Assembly: GCA_022843485.1 (NCBI GenBank)
Contig: JALHNM010000009.1
Span: 32,567 to 96,566 of the forward strand
Direction of reading: 5' to 3'
Length of the DNA: 64,000 bases
DNA from: Fimbriimonadaceae bacterium
Lineage (GTDB): Bacteria > Armatimonadota > Fimbriimonadia > Fimbriimonadales > Fimbriimonadaceae
Position numbers and translations under genes: made by a program. Each line of letters starts with the position of its first letter. The first letter of the stretch is position 1. The notes beneath the pieces are model-generated. The model made no database searches and was not told the DNA's origin. It was given only the letters and a program-made list of their open reading frames with translations. Below are positions 33,896 through 42,542 of this stretch, piece after piece.

Positions 33896-35011
33896 CTAGA
33901 TATTCACGGTCTTCCGGTAACTTTCCACGTACTCGTCGATCATTCGCGAGGTCCTGAAGTGTTCCACCTGCTGTCGCCCCGCCACCCGCAGGTCGGCCCG
34001 TCGCCCCCAGTCCCTGGCGACGGTCAGGGCCGCTTCTTCAGGGGCGTCGGGGTCGAAGTAGACAGCCGCCGTGCCCCCGGCCTCCGTCATCGGGGCCCGG
34101 CCGGTCGTGAAGACGGGGCAGCCGTAGTGGAGCGCCTCGATGATCGGGAGCCCGAAGCCCTCGCAGATCGATGGGAACAGTAGCGCGTCTGAGGTGAGGT
34201 ACAGCGCGACGATCGCCTCGTCCGGGAGCCGGGCCGCCTCGCGCACTGAACTCGTCAGGTCGAGCTTTCGCACATGGTCCCAGACGTCGTCGGAGAGGGG
34301 TCGCCCGGCCATCACGAGGGCCCCCTGTTCGAACCCGGCGTGCTTCCGAAGGTGCGACCAGATGTCCAGGAGGCCCTTCCGGTTCTTGTAGGGCCCGTTG
34401 TTACCGACGTTGAGGAGCACCGGGCCGTCTTTCGGAAGGTTCAGACCAAGCCCGTCGACGAGCCGCGAGGCCTGGTCACAGGTCATCTCGAGCAACGGCC
34501 GGTAGAACCCGTTCATGACGACGGACGTTCGATCCGGGGTCACCAGCCGCTCCGCGAGGACGTCCTCGAGCGTGGCGTGGGAGACGCAGGCGACGTGGTC
34601 GGCGAATTGGAACGAGGAGGCGATCCACTCCTGGAGCCGCTGACCCGAGGCGCGAACCTTCCAGGCCTCGATCTGACCCCTCGCCGCCCGTAGCGGTAGG
34701 ACGTCGTGGCACGTGAGGTACTTCCTCGGGCCCTCGCCCTCGGCGAGGTACATCGCGTTGCCCTGGTCGCACACGTGCACCAGGTCGTACCCGGCGGCGA
34801 GGCGCCGGAGCAGGCCGGGGAAGACGACGAACTTATCGATGTACCCCCGCCACTTCTGGAACCTTCCGGGCTTGGCCCCGAACCGGGCGATCGGTTGGGC
34901 TGTCCCGACGGTGACCCCGCGAGCGGGCAGTTCGGCCCTGAGGCAGTCGAAGAACCCCAGCATGCTGAACTGACGGTCGGGCTCGTAGTTCCCGACGAGC
35001 AGGACCCGCAT
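33896..35011 (-). CDS. Glycosyltransferase family 4
   Basis: The 371-residue product starts MRVLLVGNYEPDRQFSMLGF. It has YDLVHVCDQGNAMY, VACVSHATLEDVLAERL, VLLNVGNNGPYKNRKGLLDI, LLFPSICEGFGLPIIEALHY (E-x7-E) and CPVFTTGRAPMTE. The middle resembles mannosyl/rhamnosyl transferases of O-antigen loci. It is predicted to act at the cytoplasmic face on a lipid-linked glycan. ATG 35011 shares one base with the wzy stop (TGATG), giving close coupling to the polymerase gene upstream. Confidence 0.9.
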   Translation of the reverse strand: MRVLLVGNYEPDRQFSMLGFFDCLRAELPARGVTVGTAQPIARFGAKPGRFQKWRGYIDKFVVFPGLLRRLAAGYDLVHVCDQGNAMYLAEGEGPRKYLTCHDVLPLRAARGQIEAWKVRASGQRLQEWIASSFQFADHVACVSHATLEDVLAERLVTPDRTSVVMNGFYRPLLEMTCDQASRLVDGLGLNLPKDGPVLLNVGNNGPYKNRKGLLDIWSHLRKHAGFEQGALVMAGRPLSDDVWDHVRKLDLTSSVREAARLPDEAIVALYLTSDALLFPSICEGFGLPIIEALHYGCPVFTTGRAPMTEAGGTAAVYFDPDAPEEAALTVARDWGRRADLRVAGRQQVEHFRTSRMIDEYVESYRKTVNI

Positions 35012-36597
35012 CAGGCTGGGTCTGCCCCGGCCTCAGGCTGGGGCGTCCTCTTGTCGAAAATGAAGCGGCCTTCCACGTGGGGCTTCGTAAGGGTCCGGGC
35101 CAGGATGAAGATGGGCAGAACGATCAGGATCATGTAGATCGGGTTCTGGATCACGTTGACCATCTGAGCTTGGATCGTTCCCTCCGAGAACACCCACGTC
35201 GCCGAGAACGCCAGCGAGGCCGTGTAGACGTTCTGGTAGAGGGTGCCCTTGAACATGAGGGAATAGACGGTGAAGAAGGCGAATCCGATCACTATGGAGA
35301 CGAAAAACACGCCCGTCATCCCGAAGCTCAAAAAGGCGTCGACGAAGAAGCACAGCGTAATCTGGGTGTAGAAGTCGCCTCCCCCGACGATCCCGTCCCC
35401 GCGGCGGGCGATCCAGTTGGAGGTCCCGAACGCCTCTTTGGCCCGGTTGAACATCCGCGGTATGAGGAACTCGAAGCCCGCGATCGTGGTGGTCCACCCT
35501 GTGTGGCCCCGCTTGATCGTCGCATCGACGATCTCATCGACATAGACGATGTTCGAGTACCGCTGAAGCGTCGGCATCGGGTCTTCGTAGTACTGGAGCC
35601 GCTGGACGTCCCAGGGGAGCAGCGGGCTCTGCTCAGTCGCCTTGACCTCGTACTTCTGCGGGTCGATCGCCACGTCGACGAGGGCCCCGGCGGCCTTGCC
35701 CACCCGCTCCTCGAAAGTGCCCACCCGCACGTCGCCTTCACCTCTCGCGTACAGGGCGTAAGGGAAGAGGATGCCCTGGAAGAAGTAGGCCGTCACGGCG
35801 GCGACCACGTAGTGCTTGAGGTGGAGCTTGAACTTGAGCGCCCACAACGTGAACGCGAACGTCATGATCGCGCTCGCCGCGTCTGCCCGGATGGCCCCGT
35901 AGATCCCGAAGAAGACCGGCCCCAGCATCGCGAACCCGTTCACCCAGCCGACACACCGCTTCCCGCCCGAGCCCACGATGACCGCGGCCGTGCTAAACGC
36001 GACGGCGAGGGCGGGGAGAAAGGTGATCGTACGGATTGGACCCACGAGGCCACCGATGAGAACGCCGCCTCCGGCCCCTTCGAACACCCCGAAACGGGCG
36101 AGATAGAGGAACCTCGCAAGGGCCAGGATCGTGAGGATCCAGCCGATCGTGTAGAGCGTCCGGGCGTCCGTGACTGGGGCGAAGAGCGGCTTCGCCCGCG
36201 AAATCCCTAGCGCCTGATACACGGTCGCCGCGACGAGCAAGCCGAACATCCCGACGCAGAACACCGTCATCGTCGCGATCGGGTGCTGGAGCGGCTCGTC
36301 CGCAGGGGAGAGGAACACCGCCTTCGCGATACAGGCGACCACGACCTGTTGCATGGCCAAAATGGCGACGCTGAGCCCGAAAAGGTTGTACAGACCGCCG
36401 ACGACTCGAATCGTCGCCGAAGTCAACGAGATGAAGAGCGCGACCAGCGAGGCGAACTCGAGCGAAGTCCCGGTCAGAATCTGAGCGACGAAGAGGCCGA
36501 TCACGAAGAGCGCCGTCACCCCGATCCATAGCCCAAGAGGCGAACTCCCGGGTACGGGCTCGGCGACCCTCTCTCGACCCAACGTCAACTCAGCCAT
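35011..36597 (-). CDS. Wzy-like polysaccharide polymerase, set 1
   Basis: This 528-residue polytopic protein has about ten to twelve hydrophobic helices and a large soluble loop (about residues 275-385, GKAAGALVDVAIDPQKYEV to TTTIAGFEFLIPRMFNRAK). The loop motif FLIPRMF and the later GGDFYTQI resemble oligosaccharide-repeat polymerases of the O-antigen ligase/Wzy group. It would join repeat units in the periplasm. ATG 36597 is preferred to GTG 36603 because TAGAAT lies 9 bases before the ATG and only 3 before the GTG. Wzy proteins diverge strongly, so the call rests on topology and neighbours (wzx, GTs). Confidence 0.72.
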   Translation of the reverse strand: MAELTLGRERVAEPVPGSSPLGLWIGVTALFVIGLFVAQILTGTSLEFASLVALFISLTSATIRVVGGLYNLFGLSVAILAMQQVVVACIAKAVFLSPADEPLQHPIATMTVFCVGMFGLLVAATVYQALGISRAKPLFAPVTDARTLYTIGWILTILALARFLYLARFGVFEGAGGGVLIGGLVGPIRTITFLPALAVAFSTAAVIVGSGGKRCVGWVNGFAMLGPVFFGIYGAIRADAASAIMTFAFTLWALKFKLHLKHYVVAAVTAYFFQGILFPYALYARGEGDVRVGTFEERVGKAAGALVDVAIDPQKYEVKATEQSPLLPWDVQRLQYYEDPMPTLQRYSNIVYVDEIVDATIKRGHTGWTTTIAGFEFLIPRMFNRAKEAFGTSNWIARRGDGIVGGGDFYTQITLCFFVDAFLSFGMTGVFFVSIVIGFAFFTVYSLMFKGTLYQNVYTASLAFSATWVFSEGTIQAQMVNVIQNPIYMILIVLPIFILARTLTKPHVEGRFIFDKRTPQPEAGADPA

Positions 36598-36606
36598 CGG
36601 CACTCC

Positions 36607-36612
36607 ATTCTA
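36607..36612 (-). promoter_or_regulatory. -10-like hexamer TAGAAT before wzy
   Basis: TAGAAT ends 9 bases before ATG 36597, in the 37-base gap after the preceding glycosyltransferase gene. Confidence 0.42.
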
Positions 36613-36634
36613 CTACTTCGGACGGAAGCCCCCG

Positions 36635-37765
36635 TCACTTGAACTCCGCCAGCATCGCCGCGACCTGGTCGCCGTAGGTGTCCCAGCCTCCGACCCCTCG
36701 GATCGTCGCTAAGGCGGCCTTCGACATTCGATCGATGAGGGCCGGGTCGTCGGCCAAGCGCTGTAGCCGGTCGAGGAGGGCGTCGTCGTCCCCCACGGGG
36801 ACGATAAAGCCCTCCTCCCCGTCCCGGTAGAGCATTTCCGCCCCCGTGTTCGTGCTCGCGACGACGGGCGTGCCGCAGGCCATCGCCTGGCTCATGACGA
36901 CCCCGTACCCGTCCTCGACGCTGGGAAGGACGAACGCATGGCTCGAACTCATGTAGTCTCGGACCTGGGCGTGGGTCACGTGCCCGGTCACCACGATCTC
37001 GAGCCGCTCCCGGAACCCCGCGAGGATGCGGGCAAGGGGCCGCTGGACGTGCCCCACGATGAGCAAGCGCTTCCGTGGGTGGTTCAGCCTCTCGAAAGCC
37101 CGCAACAGGTGCACGACCCCCTTGCGCAACCCCACCAAGCCCACGAACACGACGTCGAACCGGTCTGGGGCTGGGGTCTTGCTCGGGTAGAAGCTCGAGA
37201 GGTCGACGCCATAGGGGATCAACCTCAGCCGCTTCTCGTCGAACCCCATCTCGAGGAACGACCGGAGCGCGAAGCTCGACGGCACCGTGATTAGGTCGGC
37301 CCGTCGGTACTCCTCCTGCTCTCGGGAGACGACGACCGGGTGGATCCCCGGGAAGGCGATGCCCTCGCGGCGGGCCTCTTCGATCAAGATCCGGTTCTGG
37401 ACCCCGATGTGGGAGCACGGGCGGTCGAGAACGAACCCCATGCCCCGCCGTTGGGCTTCGGTGCCGGTCCAAAGGGCAGAGCCGGCCATCGCCATCAGAA
37501 CGTCCGCCTGGGGGAGCGTCTTCGACACGATCCAGTCGAACGTGGTCTTGTCGAACACCTCGTACTCGAGCCCGAGCTTGAGCAGGACTCGGTAGGGGAC
37601 GTGGCAGAGCGGCCGGCTCCGGATCCGGTCCGGCGAGACCCCGAGGCGCGACACCCGGCCCTTCGGGTAGCCAGTGACCAATGCCTCGAGCAAGCCCCGG
37701 CTCTCGAGTTGAGCGCCGAGCTCGAAAAAGTGGAACTTCGATGGGGCGGTCAGGACGGCTCGCAC
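36635..37765 (-). CDS. Glycosyltransferase family 4
   Basis: The 376-residue product starts MRAVLTAPSKFHFFELGAQL. It has DRPCSHIGVQNRILIEEA, PSSFALRSFLEMGFDEKR, VVFVGLVGLRKGVVHLLRAF, HAFVLPSVEDGYGVVMSQAM (E-x7-[E/Q]-like position) and CGTPVVASTNTGAEMLY. These features fit a GT4 enzyme of a repeat-unit locus. GTG 37765 follows CATAAG by 5 bases. It lies 32 bases after the wzx gene and 37 before wzy on the same strand. Sugar specificity is unknown. Confidence 0.88.
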   Translation of the reverse strand: MRAVLTAPSKFHFFELGAQLESRGLLEALVTGYPKGRVSRLGVSPDRIRSRPLCHVPYRVLLKLGLEYEVFDKTTFDWIVSKTLPQADVLMAMAGSALWTGTEAQRRGMGFVLDRPCSHIGVQNRILIEEARREGIAFPGIHPVVVSREQEEYRRADLITVPSSFALRSFLEMGFDEKRLRLIPYGVDLSSFYPSKTPAPDRFDVVFVGLVGLRKGVVHLLRAFERLNHPRKRLLIVGHVQRPLARILAGFRERLEIVVTGHVTHAQVRDYMSSSHAFVLPSVEDGYGVVMSQAMACGTPVVASTNTGAEMLYRDGEEGFIVPVGDDDALLDRLQRLADDPALIDRMSKAALATIRGVGGWDTYGDQVAAMLAEFK

Positions 37766-37797
37766 AAGGGCTTATGGAATCATCGGTCGGTTCGCCG

Positions 37798-39186
37798 TCA
37801 AGTTCGCCGGAGTCGCCGGAGACCCTTCTGGACCAGATCGGCGGGCGGGACCACGATGGAGCGCAAGTAGCCCCCCCAATCCTCCTTCAGGATACCCATC
37901 GTGTCCCGGAGCACAAGGCCGAGCATCACGAGCTCCCCGAGCGCGAGTGCGAGCGCTCCGCCCTGCATCCCCATCGGCCGTACGAGCAGTGCCCCCAACC
38001 CGATCGCCCCCGCATTGCAGAGGATGAACTCCCCCGCGATGCGCTTGTGTCGGTTGGTCGCGAGGGCCACCGTATAACTTACGACCCACTGACTTCCAAG
38101 GATCGTAGCGAGGAGTAGCAAGCCGAAGAGCACCGGGTCGAACGGGACGACCCGCCGGGTCCAGACCTCGTAGACCCAAGGCCCGAACACCGCCATCACC
38201 CCGGACCCCATCAGGACCACCCACAGGGCCACCTGCCCGGCCCGCCGGTGGATCTTCCGGGCAAGTTCGTAGTCGCCCGCTCCGATCGCCTTCGAGAGCT
38301 CGGCCCATATTGAGAGGGCGATGCCGTTCGCGACCTGCCACACCACCCGGACCAACGTCCTCATCGTGGAGAACAGGGCCGCCCCCGGCCCGCCGCCCAC
38401 CATCCCCGCGAGGATCGTGAACCCTTGGATGTTCAGTGCATAGCCCAGGGGGAAGGCGTTGAACGTAATCGCCGGGCCGAGGAGCGGTCGCGCGAGCCCG
38501 AGGTCCACGTGCGACCACCCCAGCCGGATCCAAGGCGAGCGGCGGGTCACGTCCGACCACAACAGGAAGTAGCTGGCGCTCTTCACCGCGACGGCCGCCA
38601 TGGCGTATGTCCACGGATCCGCCCCGAGAAAGAGGAACAGCGCCCCGACCGCGAACTCGGTCAGCCGCATCACGTTCATCCAAAACACGCCCGAGGCATA
38701 GTTGCCGTCGCACTTGTACGAGGCCTCGATGAGCCCTCCCTGCTGGGCGACGAAGACCTGGCAGAGGAGCACGACCATGATCGCCGTCGACTCCCCGCGG
38801 GTCAGAAGCGACAGGTTCAGGAGGTCGTTGAGCGGGAGTACGAACGTGAGGGTGAGGAACAGCAGGAACAGCCCGACCGATAGGCCCGTGACGACGAACC
38901 ACGCGCTCTGCAGCACTTGGAGTGCCCGCGGGCGATCGCCTCGACCGACGAGCATCGTCATCTCCGTGCCCGCCGTGGCCCCGAAGCTGAGGTCCGACAT
39001 CGCCAAGTAGACCGGGATCGTGCTGAGAAGGACCCACTCGCCCCACAGGTCGACGCCCCAGAAGTGGGCGAACAGGGGGACGTTGAGGAGTTGCGTGACG
39101 AGCGTCACGCCCTGGCTGAAGCTGTTCGCCGCGACGCTGCGGACGAGCCTCGACTTCAGGCTCCGCTTCTCTTGGGCGTCGGGCAT
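37798..39186 (-). CDS. Wzx-like polysaccharide flippase, set 1
   Basis: This 462-residue protein has about twelve hydrophobic helices. It starts with the flippase-type pattern SLKSRLVRSVAANSFSQGVT, LLNVPLFAHFWGVDLWGEWV, and continues with FWMNVMRLTEFAVGALFLFL and NAFPLGYALNIQGFTILAGM. MOP-superfamily flippases move undecaprenyl-linked repeats across the inner membrane. The ATG 39186 leader of about 30 bases is longer than usual here. It starts the minus-strand run through wzy, GTs and asnB and is divergent from the UbiA-type gene. Confidence 0.85.
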   Translation of the reverse strand: MPDAQEKRSLKSRLVRSVAANSFSQGVTLVTQLLNVPLFAHFWGVDLWGEWVLLSTIPVYLAMSDLSFGATAGTEMTMLVGRGDRPRALQVLQSAWFVVTGLSVGLFLLFLTLTFVLPLNDLLNLSLLTRGESTAIMVVLLCQVFVAQQGGLIEASYKCDGNYASGVFWMNVMRLTEFAVGALFLFLGADPWTYAMAAVAVKSASYFLLWSDVTRRSPWIRLGWSHVDLGLARPLLGPAITFNAFPLGYALNIQGFTILAGMVGGGPGAALFSTMRTLVRVVWQVANGIALSIWAELSKAIGAGDYELARKIHRRAGQVALWVVLMGSGVMAVFGPWVYEVWTRRVVPFDPVLFGLLLLATILGSQWVVSYTVALATNRHKRIAGEFILCNAGAIGLGALLVRPMGMQGGALALALGELVMLGLVLRDTMGILKEDWGGYLRSIVVPPADLVQKGLRRLRRT

Positions 39187-39232
39187 GGCGAAGGGGAACG
39201 TCCGTTCCTCGTGGGGGAGGATACCTCCGGGC

Positions 39233-39238
39233 TATACT
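39233..39238 (+). promoter_or_regulatory. -10-like hexamer TATACT before the UbiA-type gene
   Basis: TATACT lies 25 bases before ATG 39264, allowing a short leader of about 18 bases. Confidence 0.35.
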
Positions 39239-39263
39239 CCCCAGCCGTGATGGACGGGGACGG

Positions 39264-40151
39264 ATGCTGACCCACCTGGTCGCCCTCCTCCGCCCGAAGC
39301 AGTGGGCGAAGAACCTGCTCGTCTTTGCGGCGTGGGTGTTCGCCGGGCGCTATACCGACCCGGACGCCGGCCGTCAAGTGCTCATCGCCTTCGCCGCGAT
39401 GTGCCTGGCGAGCTCGGCCGTTTACGTGTGGAACGACGTGCTCGACGTCGAGCGCGACCGGGCCCACCCGAAGAAGAAGACCCGTCCGATCGCGAGCGGG
39501 GCCGTCCCTGTCGCCATGGCTGTCGGCCTCGGAATCGGGCTCGCGGTCGCGGGGGCCGGGTTGGCGGCGAGTCTCAACCGCACGAGCCTCGTCCTCGTTC
39601 TCGCCTACTTCGTGCTCCAGGGCCTCTACAACTGGCGGGTCAAGGCGGTGCCGGTGCTCGACGTGTTCTTCATCGCCACCGGGTTCGTGATGCGGGCCGT
39701 CCTCGGGGCGACGGCGCTCGGCGTGACCATCTCTGCGTGGCTCCTCTTCTGTACGGGCTCCCTGGCCCTAATGCTCGGGTTCGCCAAGCGGCGGAACGAG
39801 TTCGTCACCATGGGCGAGGCGAGGACTCAGAGCCGGGAAAGCCTTGCGAGCTACACTCGCCCGGCCCTCGACGCCTTCGTCGTGATCTTCGCCGCCGGGG
39901 CCGCGATGTGCTACGGCGTCTACTCGATCGAGAGCAAGACCGCCCAGGCGCACCCGGCGATGCTGGTCTCCGCCCCGCTCGTGCTGTACGGGATCAGCCG
40001 CTACCTCCTCCTCGTCTTCCGGTTCGACGAGGGCGGGGAGCCGGCCGACGTCCTCTTTCGCGACCCCCACATCTGGGGCAGTGTGATCCTCTTCATCGCG
40101 ACCGCGGGGCTAGCCATCAGCGGGTTCCGGATCCCCTTCCTCGAGCCCTAG
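39264..40151 (+). CDS. UbiA-family prenyltransferase, decaprenyl-phosphate phosphoribosyltransferase-like
   Basis: The 295-residue product has LLRPKQWAKNLLVFA and the Asp-rich motif NDVLDVERDRAHPKKKTRPI, with about eight helices and a second motif around FAKRRNEF. The RPKQWxKN opening and KKKTRPIASG are typical of DPPR synthase (Rv3806c-like), which transfers ribose-5-phosphate from PRPP to polyprenyl phosphate. The product is the precursor of arabinofuranose or ribofuranose donors. The two enzymes that epimerise this precursor are not in view. The 3' end overlaps comF by 42 bases. Another UbiA substrate is possible. Confidence 0.82.
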   Translation: MLTHLVALLRPKQWAKNLLVFAAWVFAGRYTDPDAGRQVLIAFAAMCLASSAVYVWNDVLDVERDRAHPKKKTRPIASGAVPVAMAVGLGIGLAVAGAGLAASLNRTSLVLVLAYFVLQGLYNWRVKAVPVLDVFFIATGFVMRAVLGATALGVTISAWLLFCTGSLALMLGFAKRRNEFVTMGEARTQSRESLASYTRPALDAFVVIFAAGAAMCYGVYSIESKTAQAHPAMLVSAPLVLYGISRYLLLVFRFDEGGEPADVLFRDPHIWGSVILFIATAGLAISGFRIPFLEP

Positions 40152-40781
40152 GCGGGCCGGCTGAAGCGGCCCGCAGAAGGCGACGACCCCGACCTGAGGT
40201 GCCCCCATCGCCTTCAGGGCGCTCGCGCAGCTCCGGGCCGTGGCCCCTGTCGTCAGGACGTCGTCGACGAGCACGATCCGCAGCCCTCGCACCGCAGGGT
40301 CGGCACGGAACGCTCCGAGCAGGTTGATCGACCGCTCCTCCGCGGTCAGCTCGACTTGCGGGCGGGTGGCCCGGTGCCGGACGAGCAGCCCGGGGCGGAC
40401 GCTGCCTCGCGGAGCGGCCTGGGCCAGGAGCACCGACTGGTTGAACCCCCTCACGAAGGCCCGCCGCCAGTGGATCGGGACGGGCACGACGGCGTCGAAC
40501 GGGGGACTGGCGGCTAGGATCGGCCGCATGAGGTCCGCCATCGCGGGCCCGAGCGACGTGGCCCGTTCGAACTTGAGCCTGGTCACGGCCTGAGCCGCAC
40601 GTCCGTCGTACTCGAAGGCGGTCAGGGACCAGTCCAAGTCCTCCTGGACAGCGCCGAGGCCAGTCGGGCTCGGTCGCATCTCGCCCAGGCACTCGGGGCA
40701 GATCGGTGGGAGGTCGATCCGGTCGCACAAGGCGCACTTTGGGGGGAAGAACCAGTCCAGGGCCGCCTCCAGCCGAAGCAT
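40110..40781 (-). CDS. comF: ComF-family phosphoribosyltransferase-like protein
   Basis: This 223-residue protein has an N-terminal zinc finger (FPPKCALCDRIDLPPICPEC), VVPVPIHWRRAFVRGFNQS and the PRPP-binding loop RIVLVDDVLTTGATARSC. ComF/GntX proteins are linked to DNA uptake in some naturally competent bacteria, though their biochemistry is poorly defined. ATG 40781 is chosen over TTG 40811 because it begins the conserved MLRLEAALDWFF segment and CACAAT lies 6 bases before it. The last 42 bases are antisense to the UbiA-type gene end. Confidence 0.9.
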   Translation of the reverse strand: MLRLEAALDWFFPPKCALCDRIDLPPICPECLGEMRPSPTGLGAVQEDLDWSLTAFEYDGRAAQAVTRLKFERATSLGPAMADLMRPILAASPPFDAVVPVPIHWRRAFVRGFNQSVLLAQAAPRGSVRPGLLVRHRATRPQVELTAEERSINLLGAFRADPAVRGLRIVLVDDVLTTGATARSCASALKAMGAPQVGVVAFCGPLQPARLGLEEGDPEPADG

Positions 40782-40787
40782 CGCCCG

Positions 40788-40793
40788 ATTGTG
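40788..40793 (-). promoter_or_regulatory. -10-like hexamer CACAAT before comF
   Basis: The hexamer ends 6 bases before the comF ATG (CACAATCGGGCGATG), implying a leaderless transcript. Confidence 0.45.
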
Positions 40794-40800
40794 CCCCGGC

Positions 40801-40835
40801 GAAAACGACAAGGGCCCCGCCTTTCGGCGAAGCCC
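40801..40835 (-). terminator. Rho-independent terminator of the LuxR-type gene
   Basis: On the minus strand GGGCTTCGCC and GGCGGGGCCC form a 10-bp stem in RNA (two U-G pairs) with a GAAA tetraloop. TTGTCGTTTT follows. It sits between the regulator stop (40861) and comF. Confidence 0.75.
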
Positions 40836-40860
40836 CGGTCTGTCGTGGTGGAGAAGTCGC

Positions 40861-41136
40861 TTACGACTCGCCCTGTGTGTGGCCGAAGAACGGCTCGAAC
40901 GGAATCAGGCCGAGCCGGGTCGCTGCGCGGAGCGCTTGGACTCGGTTGTTGACCTGAAGCTTTTGGTAGATGTTCGCAAGGTGAAAATCCACCGTCCGCT
41001 TCGACACGACCATACGGTCGGCCGCTTCCTGGCTACTGTGGCCTTGAGCGATGAGGCTCAAAACCTTGACCTCCGTCGGCGTGAGTCGCACGCCTCGGGG
41101 CTGTTCGCTTGATCTGCTCGTACCTGGCATTGCCAT
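40861..41136 (-). CDS. Small LuxR/GerE-type transcription regulator
   Basis: The 91-residue product is essentially one GerE helix-turn-helix: LTPTEVKVLSLIAQGHSSQE, ADRMVVSKRTVDFHLANIYQ, KLQVNNRVQALRAA. There is no receiver or sensor domain, so its activity must be set by expression level, dimerisation or a partner, as in GerE. ATG 41136 is chosen because GAGGGA lies 9 bases upstream; GTG 41187 would add 17 non-conserved residues. It is monocistronic, ending in a clear terminator. Targets are unknown; adjacency to galK and comF gives no firm hint. Confidence 0.88.
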   Translation of the reverse strand: MAMPGTSRSSEQPRGVRLTPTEVKVLSLIAQGHSSQEAADRMVVSKRTVDFHLANIYQKLQVNNRVQALRAATRLGLIPFEPFFGHTQGES

Positions 41137-41229
41137 TAACCCATCCCTCGCTTTCTCTTGTCTTGCCGCCTGTGGTGGTGTTTCCACACTGCCCCGCGAA
41201 TTTGAGATCCGACCCAGGAAAGTCTCATT

Positions 41230-42384
41230 TCAGCTCTCCGCCTCCAGGGACGGGACGCCCACTGAGCCACCGGCTCCAGGTCGAGTGAGTAGGAACGAGG
41301 GCCGACTCCCGGGAACACGCTCCCGGTACCTCGCGTCCACTGAAGCGAGGAACTCGCCGGCAAGGACGGTCTCGACGGCCGCGACCACCGATCCACCGAA
41401 GCCTGCCCCGGTCATCCGGGCGCCAATGCACCCTGGCGAGGCCAGCGCCGATTCCACCATCCTGTCCAGTTCGATGGTGGTCACCTCGAAAAGGTTCCGC
41501 AGGCTGTCGTGACCGGCCGCCATAAGCTCGCCGACCCGGGCCCGGTCTCGCCCGAGCAACGCCGCTTCCATGGCCAGGCAGCGCCGGTTTTCCGTGGTCA
41601 CGTGGAGTGCCCGGCGAGCGGCGACCGGCCCCATCTCGCCCGACCGGGCCTCGACTTCCTCTGGCGTGGTGTCCCTCAGACTCGCGACCCCGATAGCCGC
41701 CATCGCCCGTTCGACGTCCGCTCGGCGGGCGTTGTACTCTTCCCCCGCGGCGAGGTCGTGGCGTTGGCCCGTGTCGCAGACGACGAGTGTCCACTCCGAA
41801 GGCCATGGTACGGGCCGCACGTCAAGCGACGTCGTGTCGATGAGTAAAGCGTGGCCCTCCTCCCCGAAGAAGGCGGCCATTTGATCCATCACCCCGCACC
41901 GCACGCCCACGAACTCGTTCTCGGCCCTCTGGCAGGCCAAAGCAAGGGTCCGGCGGTCGATGCTCCAACCTCCGAGGGCGGACCAGACCAACGCGAAGGC
42001 TCCCTCGAGGGCCGCACTGCTACTCAGGCCCGCCCCGATCGGCAAGTCGCTCGAGACGAACGCCTGGACCTCCGGCACGGTGACCCCAAGGCCCCGCAGG
42101 GCCCAGGCCACCCCGGCCGGATACCGAGCCCACCCCTCGACGTCCCCGGGGGCTACGGTGGCGGCCTCGAAGCTCGCGGTGTCCCCGTGGGCGCTCGTGA
42201 CTGTCGTCGGGCCGGGGCAACGGGCGGCCACGACCGTAATCCCCTGGCCCAGGGCGGCCGGGAACACGAACCCCCCGCTCGTGTCGGTGTGTTCACCGAT
42301 GAGGTTCACCCGACCGGGGCAGAAGGACGTCGCTTCGCCGGCGCGACAAAATCTCGCGCTAAAGGCATCGTCAAGGGAAAGCAA
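41230..42384 (-). CDS. galK: Galactokinase (GHMP kinase)
   Basis: The 384-residue product has the galactokinase signature GRVNLIGEHTDTSGGFVFP, the ATP-binding loop LPIGAGLSSSAALEG, CGVMDQMAAFFG and the C-terminal MTGAGFGGSVVA. It phosphorylates galactose to galactose-1-phosphate, feeding UDP-galactose for the nearby glycans or galactose catabolism. TTG 42384 lies directly after GGGAGG and 8 bases after CACAAT; no ATG or GTG occurs in the first conserved stretch. It is monocistronic; no galT is visible. Related arabino- or L-sugar kinases are less likely. Confidence 0.92.
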   Translation of the reverse strand: MLSLDDAFSARFCRAGEATSFCPGRVNLIGEHTDTSGGFVFPAALGQGITVVAARCPGPTTVTSAHGDTASFEAATVAPGDVEGWARYPAGVAWALRGLGVTVPEVQAFVSSDLPIGAGLSSSAALEGAFALVWSALGGWSIDRRTLALACQRAENEFVGVRCGVMDQMAAFFGEEGHALLIDTTSLDVRPVPWPSEWTLVVCDTGQRHDLAAGEEYNARRADVERAMAAIGVASLRDTTPEEVEARSGEMGPVAARRALHVTTENRRCLAMEAALLGRDRARVGELMAAGHDSLRNLFEVTTIELDRMVESALASPGCIGARMTGAGFGGSVVAAVETVLAGEFLASVDARYRERVPGSRPSFLLTRPGAGGSVGVPSLEAES

Positions 42385-42392
42385 GCCCTCCC

Positions 42393-42398
42393 ATTGTG
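42393..42398 (-). promoter_or_regulatory. -10-like hexamer CACAAT before galK
   Basis: The hexamer ends 8 bases before the TTG start, with GGGAGG between them. About 130 bases of apparently gene-free sequence separate it from the divergent peptidase hexamer. Confidence 0.42.
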
Positions 42399-42531
42399 CG
42401 CCACTCCCGGAAGACCGGTAAGCCTAACGGGGCCACCTGGCATCAATGGCGGAACATTCTTCTTGGCGCGGTGCGGTCCTCAGTCGCCGCCCGGATCGCC
42501 TGCGCCACTCCCCCCTCCGGTACGAACGGGC

Positions 42532-42537
42532 TAGAAT
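42532..42537 (+). promoter_or_regulatory. -10-like hexamer TAGAAT before the M20 peptidase
   Basis: TAGAAT ends 5 bases before GTG 42543. The transcript should begin at or just inside the start codon. Confidence 0.48.
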
Positions 42538-42542
42538 AGGCG

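Noticed and set aside
36638..37470. Other-frame open reading frames across the glycosyltransferase genes
   Set aside because: They are Arg/Pro/Gly-rich frames typical of GC-rich antisense or shifted reading and lack any motif.
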